A stretch of 64,000 bases of DNA from Narthecium ossifragum (GCA_963920575.1 OY986972.1:21674083-21738082), one strand, 5' to 3'; numbered from the stretch's first letter, positions 1-12,132 are shown. A program made the numbers and translations. Notes: a model not told the origin generated them from the letters alone.

Positions 1-932
1 AAGAGAATTGTGGGCTTATATGGCGAGAGCTAATTCTACTGGGCTGCCACACATCCTCATGGGGGACTTCAATGCTATTCTCTCTGCGGAGGAGAAGCTT
101 GGAGGTAGTCCCTTTGTCTTTGGTGCTTTAGAGAAGGAATTTTTTACTTTCATATGCGCAAATGAATTGGTTGACATGGGATTCCGTGGGCATCAATTTA
201 CATGGACAAATTCTCAAGGTGGATGTACCAAAATTTTGGAGAGGCTTGATAAAGTGCTATGTAATGCCAAGTGGAAAGAGCTCTTCCTCGGCACAACTGT
301 TCGTCACTTGCCGTGTGTGGCGTCTGATCACTCTCCCCTCGTTGTTACTGTAGCTGAGGTGGAACACATTGAAGGTCCAACAATTTTTCGATTAGAACAT
401 CGATGGATGCAGTTGGAAGCTTTTCGTTCTGTGCTGGAAGGTGTTTGGAGGCAACCTCATCATGGCTCACGTCAGTATGTTTTTGCTTCCCAATATAAAG
501 CTGTTAAGAAAGTGGTGAAAGGTTGGGATCGACACTCAAGGTCAATTGATATCTTTGGTCTAAGCAAGAGGATAGAGCAATGTCTAGAGGAGCTGTATAT
601 TATCGAGGAACGTGAAGAGCTTTCGAAGCTTGGTGAGGCTGAACTCAAGGACTTGGAGCACCAGTGGTTTGTGGTTATGGGGCAACAGGAACAGGTGGCA
701 GCTCAGCGATCCAGGCAAGTTTGGTCGTGTTTATGTATGTTCCGAGGTCTAGTAATCGGAAAGCAGACATGGTTGCTCGTTGGTCTAGCTCGTTGGTCTA
801 GGGAGTCTAGTTCTATTTTTGTCTGGTCCCTGGAGGGTGCTCATGGCCCTCCTTTATGGGACTGATGTAAGTGGAGTTTTTTTCTTAATCTAACCTAACG
901 GCTCAATTCATCAAAAAAAAACAAAAAACAAA
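1..932 (+). mobile_element. LINE (non-LTR retrotransposon), internally deleted 3' part
   Basis: The frame from base 8 to about 720 encodes the endonuclease (EEP fold) of a plant LINE: MGDFNAI near residue 18, TWTN near 65, RLDKVL near 79 and the SDHSPL motif near 106 are the usual landmarks. The frame reaches the QRSRQVW stretch that normally leads into the reverse transcriptase, then jumps directly to the tail of the RNase H region. The tail is readable in another frame at about 735-800 (PRSSNRKADMVARW). The reverse transcriptase and most of RNase H are therefore missing. An A-rich tail (about 914-931) marks the 3' end. The 5' end lies outside the window. It is a dead copy, not a host gene. 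Confidence 0.85.
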
Positions 933-1281
933 GATATGATGCAATACTTCATCCATAGGAGAACTGGCCTTCTCGCTTGATAGCTCTCATGTATGAACTC
1001 TAATCAATGTTATCTAGCATGCAGGAATAAACAAAACATCTGGTGTTGCTTGAAAATAACCTTGCTGCGCGCCCTGTTACTGTGGCCATGATCCATGATC
1101 CCAAAAGCTTAAGCAGTTTGGAAGAGGATGAGTTTAAGATATTTATGGTATATATAACACTGAACTCAAATATTACATTCAAGCCTTCAAGTCGAAAGAA
1201 AGCAATCACTAACATGTCTGATGGATGAAAAAGAATGGTTGCCATGATAAATTAAATTGTACTTTTAGTCTATCCATCCAT
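933..1281. other. Spacer between LINE tail and copia 5' LTR
   Basis: AT-rich sequence with only short unconvincing frames. Its last five bases, TCCAT (1277-1281), are the left copy of the copia target-site duplication. Confidence 0.6.
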
Positions 1282-1718
1282 TGTTAGATTTAACTCCTTA
1301 ATGTGGTCTAATTATAACTTGAGTAGGTTTAACTCTTGAGTCAAGTTCTGATTCTACTAAAAGAGCCCAATTAATAAGAGTCCTATTCCCACTCAGATGA
1401 TGGAGTTTAACCTCAATTAGAGTTCTAGTCCTATGATGGTTGGATACTTTCACTTCTATATATATGAGGCCCTGGTCCCTTTCTTTGCTCACGGTTTAAG
1501 CCTAAAGGATCCCCATCGTCCTTAAGCATAAAGGTTGGGAGTGAGATTAAGAGAGAGAAGACCATTCCAACCTACCGTCTTGAGTAGGCGGTACAACGGT
1601 GAACGGAGTCATCGTATTGTATACACGATGACGGAAGGTATGATTTATTTCTGCATTATATTATTGCTTTACGTGAATATAGTGTAGAAGATCTAGCATG
1701 ACAGTATAATTGCTAACA
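1282..1718 (+). repeat. copia 5' LTR
   Basis: 437 bp, TG...CA bounded. Its partner at 12623-13060 is nearly identical. A TATA-like run (TATATATATGAGG, about 1458-1470) lies upstream of a purine-rich stretch and is a candidate retrotransposon promoter. Confidence 0.95.
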
Positions 1719-1720
1719 AT

Positions 1721-1735
1721 TGGTATCAAGAGCCA
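1721..1735 (+). promoter_or_regulatory. copia minus-strand primer binding site
   Basis: TGGTATCAAGAGCC begins two bases after the LTR end. It resembles the initiator-methionine tRNA site TGGTATCAGAGC used by most plant copia elements, with one extra A. Confidence 0.85.
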
Positions 1736-1737
1736 GG

Positions 1738-3202
1738 TTTATACCTATATTCATGTAAAGTTTATTTTCCACGAATTTTTCGGATTTTCTAATAGGGTTT
1801 TCAGATTTTCCGGAATTCATATAATGATTATTCGGATTTATTCAAGATTTTATTAATTCCGAAAAATAATAGTTTAATAGTTAATAGTTTAGAGTTGGGG
1901 GCGGCCATGGTTGGCTGCCAATCCGTGGATCGATGGCTTTAGCCACTCGATCCACCCCTAACGGCGTCGAGGAGCCGTTCTCCGGCGATCTCAACTGCGA
2001 ACGGCGTTGGGGGCCTCGCCTGCAGCTGCTCCGGCGATCGCGGCGTCGCGTCCGCCGGCTTCTTCTTCCCGCGTACCGCTGAAAAGCTCGACGGCGACCT
2101 CCCAGTCAGGATCTCCGGCTTCGGGCGTCGCCAACGTGCAGCTAGCCACCGGCCTTGGCCGGATTAACGAGGCGGCGGCAGCGCATCAAGACGGCGGCGG
2201 CGAAACCCTAGGGTTTCGTCTGATCGAAGGAGAGGGGAGGGAGGAGATGAGGTCAGTGGGTTTCGGGTTTTTTCCGGATCCGAACCCGTTTAGGTTTTAT
2301 GCTTATTGGTTTATTGGTTTTCGGGTTTGCGGGTTTTATAAATTTCAAACCCGGTTCGTTTTTTTTAAATTAACCCTTGAGCCTTTTACAGAAACCACCC
2401 CGGATTTATATACTGCTGTGATTTCTGATCTTTTGGAGGGCTTTTTTGCGACAGCTTTCTTTAAGATAGCATAACTTTGTCGGCTTAAGTCCGTTTTTAT
2501 TCCGATTTGAACCGTTTGACTCGTGAAAGTGTAGGGAATTTAAAGATGATATTATTGTTACCTGATTGCATGACGATAAATTATTTATTTAGATTTATGT
2601 TATCATGCTATGAATTAAATTTAGTAATTCCGTTCACTATCACGACATTCAAGAGTTGTTTTTGCGTAGCCCCAAAGGGCCCGGAGCACTCTATGGATTA
2701 GGGTGGTGAATTGAGGGCTAACGGTCTTCTCTCTCTTGGAATTATATAAAGGTGCAATCTATTACAGTAAGCCCAAAGGTGACTGTGATAGGATGCAAAA
2801 CTAAATGTTGAGGTTTACTTACTTGTATTGCATAAAGATGGGGAGTTCTCTTGCCCAAAGGTGTGAATAACCCCTGATTTATGTAATCGGTAAGATGAAC
2901 CACTTATAGTATAACTAATATATGGATCACAGTCTTTGCATAATATTATGTATATGTCATATTTGATTTTATGTTCTTTCATTATTCATATTATAGTTTC
3001 TTAGATGATTAATGTGAGACATGTATTGTTATGACATTATGCTATGTTATGACTGTGTGTTTAATTAGTTATTTTCGCTTATTGTGTGTCATAATTCTTG
3101 CCCAAAGGTGTTTTATGGTTATGCAATAAGTGTGTTTTGCGGAATTGTATTAAAGATATATGCATCATTAAATTGACTGTAGATATACTTTATTCTACAG
3201 CT
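1738..3202 (+). other. copia untranslated leader
   Basis: The leader is long (about 1.5 kb) and uneven. Bases 1900-2230 are GC-rich and the rest is AT-rich. The phrase CCCAAAGGTG recurs at about 2773, 2858 and 3101, which is common in plant copia leaders. A 155-codon open frame in the GC-rich part (2007-2474) shows no known domain, and I do not call it a gene. Confidence 0.6.
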
Positions 3203-5596
3203 ATGACCCCTGCATCTCTGTCAACGCATCTTTCTAGCATTCCCCAACTGAATGGTTCTAATTATGGTGATTGGCATGAGCAGTTAGAAATTATCTTAGG
3301 ATGCCTAGACTTGGATTTGGCCTTACGAGTTCCTAAACCTGATGATTTAACTCCCACTAGTTCTGATGCTGATAAGGATTTTTATCATAAGTGGGAACGG
3401 TCAAATAGATTGTCTCTAAAGATCATTCAAAACTCGATCTGTAGGACTATTACAGCATCTATTCCTGTTAATGGCTCGGCCTTTGATTTTCTTGCCTCTG
3501 TAGAAAAACAACATAGTGGATCTGATAAAGCTTTAGCTGAATCTTTAATGTCTCAATTGACCTCCTTAAAGTATGATGGATTTAGTGGGGTGCGAAAGCA
3601 TATTTTGAGTATGAGTAGTACAGCTGAGAAATTAAAAGGGATAGGTATGGAAGTGTCTGCCACCTTTCTAGTCCAATTCATCCTTAACTCTCGCCCATCA
3701 CAGTTTTCTCAATTTAAGATATCTTATAACACACATAAGGAATTATGGAATTTAAATGAACTTATATCCCAATGTGTGAATGAGGAGAAGAGGTTAAAGA
3801 GAGAAGGTTTTCCAGCTGTTCACATGACTTCCCAAGAGCACTTTAAAGGCAAGAAGGCGAAGAAAGGAAATAAAGGACCCAACAATCCAGCATTTAAAGT
3901 TAAAGAACAGCCTCACAAATTGAGGTGTTTCTTCTGTAAAAAGGAGGGACATCTCAAGAAGGACTGTGAGAAGAGAAGAAATTGGTTTGAAATGAAGGGT
4001 ATGCCACTAACCTTGGCATGTTTTGAAACCAATTTTATTAATGTTCCTTCTAATTCATGGTGGATTGATTCGGGTGCTGCAATTCATGTTTCAAATTGCA
4101 TGCAGGGATTCCTTTCAAGCCGTAAACCAAATCACAATGAGCAATGGATCTACATGGGGAACCGGGGGAAGTCAAAGGTCATTTTGATTGGGACCTACCG
4201 ACTCATTACAGACTTCGGATTCACCATGGATCTTCAAGACACTTTTTATGTTCCTTCAGTATCTAGGAATCTTATTTCTGTTTCAAGACTTGACTTAGAT
4301 GGTTTTTCATCTAGTTTTGGAAACTCAAGTTTTAGATTGTTTAAAGATTATGTTTTAGTTGGTACTGCAAACCTATGTGATGGTTTATATAAGTTAAATT
4401 TGGATGTGTCTTTTGCTCAATCTTTACTTGCCTTGAATATGAATGTTGGTATGAAACATGGTATTATGGATGAGAGTTCATCTAGCTTGTGGCATAGGCG
4501 ATTGGGTCACATATCGAAGGAGAGGATGACTAGATTGGAAAAGGAAGGAATTTTACCAAATCTAGACTTTAATGATTTCGGTATGTGCATCAGTTGCATT
4601 AAAGGTAAACAAATTAAAAGTCATAAGAAACATGCCACTAGAAGCCATGAACTCTTAGAATTGATCCATACCGACATATGTGGCTATCTTTCACCTTGTT
4701 TAGGAGGGCAAAAGTATTTTATCACCTTTATAGATGACTTCTCACGTTATGGCTATATTTTTCTGTTGCATGAAAAGTCTGAAGCTTTGGAAGCCTTTAA
4801 GGTGTACAAAGCTGAAGTAGAAAATCAATTGAACAGGAAAATTAAAATTGTGAGATCTGATAGAGGAGGTGAATATTACGGCCGTTATGATGAATCAGGT
4901 CGTAATTCTGGAGCTTTTGCCAAATTCCTTGAACATCATGGCATAGTAGCACAATATACAATGCCAGGTAATCCCCAACAGAATGGTGTGGCTGAAAGGC
5001 GTAATAGGACTTTGATGGACATGGTGAGGAGTCTGATGGTAAACTCTTCTTTATCCTTATTTTTGTGGGGCGATGCCTTGAAAATCGCTGTGTATATCCT
5101 AAACCGGATACCTAGTAAGGTCGTTCCCAAAACTCCTTTTGAGTTATGGACGGGAAGGAAACCGTGTTTAGCACATTTACACATCTGGGGTTGTACCGCA
5201 GAGGCTCGATTATATAATCCACATGAAAAGAAATTGGACCCAAGGACCATTACATGTTCCTTCATTGGGTATCCAGAAAGGTCAAAGGGTTTTAGGTTTT
5301 ATTGTCCATCACACACCACTAGAATCATTGAGACTGGAACAGCTAGGTTCATTGAGGATGGCGAAATAAGTGGGAGTGGTGAACCGCATAATGCGGTGCT
5401 AGAGGAAATTACAGATAAATTTCCTATTACAGTTGCACCAAGAGATGTCACACATGATCTGGTTCAACCAGAGATTGTGGTGCATCAACCGGCGCCTAAC
5501 GCACCAACTCCCGATCAGATTGCCAATGACCATGACCCAATAATTCATAATCACAATAATGATCATGAATCTGGAATATTAAGGAGGTCTACTAGA
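3203..5596 (+). pseudogene. copia gag-pol, 5' part (gag, protease, integrase)
   Basis: The likely start is the ATG at 3203 ([10 protein letters not shown]). An upstream in-frame ATG at 3098 adds a stretch that does not look like gag. Visible in order: gag (to about residue 215); a CCHC zinc knuckle [14 protein letters not shown]; the protease site WIDSGA; the integrase zinc finger H...H...CISC; and the integrase core with its D, D and E residues ([23 protein letters not shown]). The frame stays open to 5596, where the CACTA element begins; the last seven codons before the stop at 5618-5620 belong to the transposon. The rest of pol resumes in the same frame at 10483. Confidence 0.93.
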
Positions 5597-5935
5597 CACT
5601 ACAACAAATATGATATATAGTGACGAAATCGATTGCGATAAATACGAATTTGTCGCAAAAAAGACACATATTGCAACTAATATCAGTTTCATCACAATAA
5701 TATATGCCCAATGATGTAATTGCAACTACTTGTAATTTCATCACAATAGTTTGTCATAATAAGTCAATAATTGTGACAAACGATGCCAATGTCCTAATAG
5801 ATTGTCACAATAAGATGTGAATAATTATATACTGACAAAAATTATCTTGTCAAAACAATATTGTCACAGTGAACTTATATGTAAATATACAGTGACAAAG
5901 ATATTCGTCACAATAATATAGTATCTTATATCTTA
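5597..5935. repeat. CACTA left terminal and subterminal repeats
   Basis: After the CACTA terminus, variants of TTGTCACAATA and TGTGACAAA recur in both orientations up to about 5935. Such motifs are binding sites for CACTA transposase in known elements; that role is inferred here. Confidence 0.85.
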
Positions 5936-5989
5936 TTTTAAATGTAAGGGCCTAAGTGTAAACTTTTCGGGCTTTTTATCTGAATTAGA

Positions 5990-6310
5990 GGGGTTTTCGT
6001 GTAATTTGGAGTTTTGTAGGGGGTTTTCTGAAAAACTTCCCACCCACTCCACCGACCTTCTCTTCTCCCTGATATTTTTCTCTCTCTCATCCTCATCTCA
6101 CCTCACCCAGCCGGACCCGAGAGAGAGAGAGATCCAGAGAGAGAGAGATCGGGAGAAGGGAGAGGGAGTGGGAGGAGGAAGAAGGATCGCCGGCGCCGGA
6201 GAAGGAAAGGAAGAAAGGAGGAAGAAAACCAGGAGGAGAGGTGGAGATCGCCGGAAAAATGATAGATCCGGCGAGGTTTCCGCCGGATTTCGTCTCCTTC
6301 TTGGCTCAGG
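5990..6310 (+). other. Leader plus first-exon-like segment inside the CACTA element, origin unknown
   Basis: A CT-rich stretch, then a (GA)n-rich purine run (6118-6160) like a plant 5' UTR, leads to an ATG at 6259 in the context GGAAAAATGATAGA. From this ATG a short frame reads MIDPARFPPDFVSFLAQ and then meets a good splice donor (CAG/GTGAGC at about 6309). This looks like a captured first exon with its leader. I do not recognise the protein. GC-rich sequence continues to about 6700 without a clear frame. Confidence 0.4.
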
Positions 6311-8391
6311 TGAGCTCCTCTCTTCTTTTCCTCTCCGATGAGTATTTGAGGGGCTTCGCGGTTACCGGCGATGGGTCGCCGGGGAAGATGTCGTGGACCA
6401 CGTCGGGGACCTCCCTCGGCGACTGCAGCGCCAGAGAAGGACCCCCGTGGTCCGGGGCATCTCTTCGAGCCCTGTTTGGGCGTTTTCCCATGCCGGGGGA
6501 AGCTTGCTTTCCCTCCTGCCATGGATTCCGGCAAAAAGCCGGCCGGCCTTCCTCTGGCTGTGGCCGTTGATCTTCCTCGGGGTCTGGTGCTAGAGGCCGC
6601 AAGAAGCATGCCCTGCTCTTCGCCGTGGTGGCTATCCGGCGGTTAAGCCCAAGTTCAGCGGAGCTCCGGCGGCCCTTCCAACCTGAGAGCTCTGTGAGTG
6701 TATGTGACAGAACTAGATCTAACTTCATGAAGGTCTTTAGCTTGTACTAAAGCAAAAAATGACTCATTTCCGTCCTCCTTTAATTTGTAGAGAGAGGCTT
6801 GAACCATGACTCTGACCATCTCAAGCAAGAGTTATTGGCTTCTTCCCCCCTCATTTTTGCCCTTCAAAGTTCTAGCTTAGCTTCATAGCTATGAGCTTAG
6901 CTTCCAAGTTGCACAGGCATAAACTAGTTGAGCATTTTACTAGGTCTTCCTATGGCCATTGTCTATTGGTTGATGGGGTTGAGCCTTCAACTAGGGAACT
7001 TGGGCATCTAAGCATTTGCATGGATCTCTTGCTTTTTCTGCATCATTGTTTGAAAGCTGCACCAATAAATGGCCTTCTTTAGTTTCATCTCGCCTTTCTC
7101 CGGCACATGCAGCTTAGTGGATTTCTAGGAATACTTGCTATAATGTACTCAGAGATGATGATGATGATGAAAGATTTTTAGGGCAATCTACAGTTTAAGG
7201 GTCTAATTGACTGGAAGTCAATGGTGAAGGTATTTTACTTTGTAAGGTAAGGGAATTTATATGTGCCGCACTAGTCCTATAGGAAACATCAATGCTGAAG
7301 GAACATCTGTCTTAAGTGAACCCAAAAACCTGGATGATTCCAATGGGACTTCTTATCTCATGCCTCATTATCTTTGCCATCATTGAGTTCTTTATAGGTA
7401 GCTTCAGTATCCATGTATTTCAGCTTCCAGCTGGAAATGTTTACTAGATTGTCTTAGGTCCTAGCCTGCTGATCCAGGAGTGGGTTCCAGGCTTCCAGCT
7501 TTTGATTTATTGTGGACTTAAGCAAAAGTTCAGAAATAAAGAAGTAACAAGATTGAAATAAGCGAGGTGTAGTTAGTGCTGCAATCAAATCTACGATACA
7601 TGCATTGAGTATTCAGAAATTAGGGATCACTACTTCATTAGCCTTACTGGTGTATAGAGTTTCTTAGGCAGCATACTACTATTAGGATAATTCATTGGCC
7701 AACTCCAGCTTGGCTGTCTAGATCATCAAAAGAATTTATGCTGTAAATTGCATAAATGCTTTGATAGCAAATGATGAAGATTCTCTGGCTTTGCTATTTA
7801 GATAACTTGCCAGGGATTCATGAATGCTCCTCTGTGGTATGATCTGTCTAGTGATTGGTCTGGTTCTTTGGCTCTTAGATTACAAACTGCAAGGATGATC
7901 TCCTTGAGCTCTTCTGACTTGTTTGTGCAATAAAAGCTACATATTTCATTTGCATAGTTAGCAATGACAAAGATCCTACTGCTCAAACCTGATTTTTTTT
8001 AAATTCATCTATAGTTGACTTCCCAATGTGGTAAGTGTGTGCATTTTGATTTCATAGCGGTGTGAATTTGCTATCAATGTTATGGCCATTGAAGTCAGAA
8101 TACGAGTCATTATTTGTGGCTATTTGGGAAGCTGCAATCTTGTATCTTGAAAGAGCAGTGCATATATTACTGATGATTTGTCATGCTTATCAGTGGTTTA
8201 TTCCAGGATAAAGTCACTTTAGTTTGGCTAAAATTTTTCTAAGAGTTTTCTGTTGGCTGGTTTTGAATGGGTAAAAAAAATTCTCTCCAAGATCATGCAT
8301 AATTTAGTGCAAGTTCAATTGGCTCCTTCTTTTTGGTAATTTGGCCTTTACTTTCCTCCTCAAAATGTAATGTGGTCTTAAATAACAATAG
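6311..8391. other. CACTA interior without recognised genes
   Basis: 6311-6700 is GC-rich with overlapping open frames on both strands and no recognisable domain. 6780-8390 is AT-rich and intron-like, with short frames only. It may include more captured intron sequence. Confidence 0.5.
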
Positions 8392-9170
8392 GTATAAGAG
8401 AGAGCATGAAAGAGCTACAAAAGATGCTCCACAAGTGCGGTGAACAGCTAACACAGTTCAGCCATGTCAACAAGAAAGCTCTTGACCAATACATGAATTT
8501 CACGGAGCAAAGAGAGCAACTACAGAAAAGACGAGCTGAGCTGGATGCAGGTGATGAGGTATTGTCTTAATGTCATGCAGCACTTATAAGCTGGCTTTGT
8601 TACATGAGCTATGAGATTTGCACTGTTGGAATCTTGCAGAAAATTAGGGAACTGATTTCAGTTTTGGATCAAAGAAAGGATGAATCAATTGAGCGGACAT
8701 TCAAAGGTGTTGCTAGGCATTTTCGAGAAGTATTTTCTGAGCTTGTCCAAGGTGGCCATGGATACTTAGTTATGATGAAGAAAAAGGTTTTATTTTTACT
8801 GCTCAATATCTTCCATTACTTGCTTAAATTCAACTCTCTAAAACTGCAAAATGAAACAAAGCAAGGCTTTATTTACTTTACTTTGTTATGCATGTGGTTT
8901 AGAAACTTGGACTTCCTAAAGTTATTCTACAGTATGCTTGATCTAAGAAGCTTGGACTAAATTGCCAATCATCCGTTTGTTAATCTTTTAATTATTGCCC
9001 TGACTAACAATCGGTTAATGCTAAAGAATACGCTTATAATCTACTCGTGTTGTGAATTTGATTACTTTGTGAAGGACGGTGAACCTGGCGATGATGATCA
9101 TGATGATGATGGACCTCATGACCCAGACCCTAAAGGAAGAGTTGAAAAGTACATCGGCGTCAAAGTGAAG
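8392..9170 (+). pseudogene. SMC3: SMC3 (cohesin subunit) fragment, three exons and two introns, captured in the CACTA element
   Basis: Exon a (8392-8558) encodes KELQKMLHKC and VNKKALDQYMNFTEQRE. Exon b (8640-8786, 49 codons) encodes LDQRKDESIERTFKGVARHF and FSELVQGGHG. Exon c (9075-9170) encodes an acidic run ending GRVEKYIGVKVK. These match the region of plant SMC3 just before the C-terminal ATPase lobe. Introns are kept with intact junctions (TAG/ and /GTATTG; GCAG/ and /GTTTTA), so DNA was copied rather than mRNA. Damage is visible: the start of exon a is out of frame by two missing bases (about 8395-8404), the donor after exon c is GC instead of GT, and the signature and Walker B lobe is absent. 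It cannot make cohesin. Confidence 0.9.
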
Positions 9171-9911
9171 GCAAGCACTCTTTGCTCATGTGCATTTCCT
9201 TGGTATATGTTGGAGATAAGTATATCTTGTACTTATACTGTTTGCTCATGTGCGTTTCCTTGTTTTTGGCTTTATATTTGAATAGTAAAAGATGGTCTGT
9301 ACTCTGTAGGTCTGAGAGAGGAAACTCTCATTCTTACAAGCCAGTGTAGAAATCTTCTGCCCTTCTTGTTGCAAGTATGTCCTTGGATGAATTGGTGAGA
9401 GGCAAGAAATTGTACATGAAGAAGTTTAAACCTATGAAACCTTTTTGCTTGGTCTGCATATTTATGCAAATATGTCCTTAGATAGGGCCATACAAGGCTT
9501 GCTTGATTTGAAATTTTTTAGTAGTTGGAATCAGCATGATTTATTCTCATTCTTTGTTGATGTGTGTTTCTTTTGTAGATTGACATGTACACAATTGAAG
9601 TCAGCAACTTGGACAAACAATTATTGTTTCTTTTGCTGGCGACTCTTACCGGACAAGCAGCTCTGAGACTTATAGGAAAAATACTTATTTTAGAAGCAAT
9701 TGAACTACTTAGTTGAAAGCTCAGTTTTACTTGTCATATTAGTTAGATAATTGACATCATCTATTTGTGGTTACTAACTGTAGTAGTTATTATTGTTCAC
9801 TGGCTGACTTTGTATACTTTGATTGTCATTTTGTCAAATTAATTGATAGCTAATGTTTTGTAATCGGTGATTTTTGCCCAATTTATTAAAGCTGATTTTT
9901 AATTATTTATA
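9171..9911. other. CACTA interior after SMC3 exons
   Basis: AT-rich. It holds a near-duplicate pair of GTTTGCTCATGTGC(A/G)TTTCCTTG phrases (about 9180-9203 and 9240-9263). An exon-like patch at about 9580-9666 has TAG/ before it; its product is not recognised. Confidence 0.4.
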
Positions 9912-10479
9912 GGTATAAATACATTTATGGTGACAAAATAGTTGTCATAATATTGTATCTATTGTGACAAATTATTTTGTCATTATAAGTCAAATAAGTT
10001 TATTACAACGAAGTTATTGTCACAATAGTCACATTTATTGCAACAAAATATGTTGTCGCTATTTTTATACTAGATTGTGACGAAATCATTTGTCGGAATA
10101 AATTTGTTTATTGCGACAAATATATTGTGACAAAATTTTTGTTAAAAATTATAGTGATAAAATATTTTTGTCGCAATATCCCCCATGTCGAACATGCCTA
10201 TTGTGACAAAAACATACATATGGCCACGAAGTCTTTTATTTGTGGTGACGAAATATTTTGTCACCGATACTAGTGTTATGGCGACGAATTTTTGTTTGTC
10301 GTAACTTGTATGCACCTATTGTAATAAATTGCTACATTTATCGTAATAAATTTATTGCGACGGACTTATTGTAACAAACCTGGTGACGAAATATATTTGC
10401 CACGACAAGTATATAGTGACAAATATAAGACTTATTGTCATGAAATTTTTTGTCGCGAAATCCCGATTTTGTTGTAGTG
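9912..10479. repeat. CACTA right subterminal repeats and terminus
   Basis: Dense variants of TTGTGACAAA, TTGTCACAAT and GTGACGAAAT in both orientations run up to the terminal TTTGTTGTAGTG. They mirror the left end. Confidence 0.85.
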
Positions 10480-10482
10480 AGA

Positions 10483-12132
10483 GATAGGAGACCAGCAATT
10501 TCAGATGATTATATTATTTATTTGCAAGAACGTGATTATGACATTGGGATTGCAGATGATCCACTCTCTTTTGATTCTGCCATGGATAGTAATGATTCTG
10601 AACTTTGGTTAAATGCCATGAAAGATGAGATTGAATCCATGAAGAAAAATCAAGTTTGGGAACTTGTCGAATTGCCTGAAGGATTTAAACATGTTGGTTG
10701 TAAATGGATATATAAGACCAAAAGGGATTCTAAGGGCAATATCAAGAGGTATAAGGCCAGACTCGTAGCAAAGGGATTCACTCAAAAGGAGGGCATTGAT
10801 TACCATGAGACATTTTCTCCTGTGTCTAGTAAGGATTCATTTAGAATCATTATGGCATTAGTAGCTTATTATGATTTGGAGCTACATCAAATGGATGTAA
10901 AAACTGCATTTTTACATGGGGACTTAGAGGAAGAGGTGTATATGGAACAGCCTAAAGGTTTTATAGTGCAAGAAAATAAAAGACTGGTATGTAAATTAAA
11001 GAAATCCATATATGGTCTTAAACAAGCTTCTAGGCAATGGTACTTAAAGTTTAATCGTATCATTACTTCCTTTGGATTCACTGAAAATATTGGTGATCAT
11101 TGTATATATCTAAAGGTGAGTGGGAGCAAGTTTATATTTTTGGTTCTATATGTGGATGATATCTTACTTGCCAGTAGTGATTTAGGTCTCTTGCATGAAA
11201 TTAAAAGATTTCTTTCTGATCATTTTGATATGAAAGATATGAAAGATGCTTCTTATGTTCTTGGGGTAAAAATCCATCGTGATAGGAAAAAGAGGTTACT
11301 TGGTTTATCACAGAGGCATTACATTACTAGGATCCTAGAAAGGTTTGACATGTCTAACTGCTCATCTACTCCCGTGCCAATCGTTAAAGGAGACAAATTC
11401 AGTAAATTTCAATGTCCCAGGAATGAGATTGAACGAAATCAGATGAAAGATATACCTTATGCTTCTGCACTAGGTAGTCTGATGTATGTTCATGTATGTA
11501 CTCGTCCTGACATTAGTTATGCTTTGGGGATGCTTGGAAGGTATCAAAGTGATCCTGGAATGGATCATTGGAAGGCAATAAAGAAAGTGATGTGATACTT
11601 GCAGGGTACTAAAGACCATATGCTCACATATAGGATGACCGATCAGTTGGAAGTGATTGGTTATGCAGATGCAGATTATGCTGGTTGCCTCGATAGCAGA
11701 AAGTCCACTTCATGTTATATTTTTCTGCTTGCTGGTGGAGCAATCTCTTGGAAAAGCGTTAAACAACGCATTATAGCTTGCTCTACTATGAAAGCAGAAT
11801 ATATGAGTTGCTTTGAGGCCTCCTCACATGGACTATGGTTGAGGAAGTTTATTTCAGGTCTTCAGGTTATGGATTCTATATCCAGACCCCTGAAGATTTA
11901 TTGTGACAATTTCGCAGCAGTTTCCTTCTCCAATAACAGCAAGACTACCAATGCGAACAAGCACATTGATATTAAATTTCTTGCTGTTAATGATAGAATA
12001 AGTAGTCATCAAGTGTCTATTGTTTCTATTAGTACTACTTGTATGTTGGCTGATCCCTTGACGAAAGGTTTGTTGCCCAAGATTTTCAATGAGCATGTTA
12101 AAGGCATGGACATTTGTCAATGGGATATTTAG
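10483..12132 (+). pseudogene. copia pol, 3' part (reverse transcriptase, RNase H), with a stop codon
   Basis: This segment continues the copia frame after the CACTA insertion. Visible: the reverse transcriptase fingers (VWELVELP), QMDVKTAFLHGDL, the catalytic YVDD in LYVDDILLAS, and RNase H with DADYAGC, the E in MKAEYMS and a C-terminal KHIDIKF and LADPLTKGL. A TGA at 11593-11595 interrupts the frame just before the RNase H region; the same frame resumes and stays open to the stop at 12130-12132. The break is probably a point change from an arginine codon. The polyprotein would be truncated even without the transposon. Confidence 0.93.

Larger units (their letters stand above)
5597..10479. 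mobile_element. Non-autonomous CACTA (En/Spm) transposon carrying host gene pieces (Pack-CACTA)
   Basis: The element begins CACTACAACAAA and ends TTTGTTGTAGTG, an inverted pair typical of CACTA elements. It is flanked by a 3-bp target duplication AGA (5594-5596 and 10480-10482). Both ends carry several hundred bases of short subterminal repeats. No transposase is recognisable in the 4883 bp, so it depends on another element. Inside are exons and introns of SMC3 (8392-9170) and a leader-plus-exon-like segment (about 5990-6310). Because it sits inside a copia element whose LTRs differ by about 2%, this insertion is younger still. Confidence 0.93.

Noticed and set aside
2007..2474. 155-codon open frame in the copia leader
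   Set aside because: GC-rich leader with no domain and no known copia protein in that position.
8604..8960. Open frame across SMC3 exon b as a stand-alone gene
   Set aside because: It reads one captured exon plus flanking intron sequence; the conserved part stops exactly at the splice sites.
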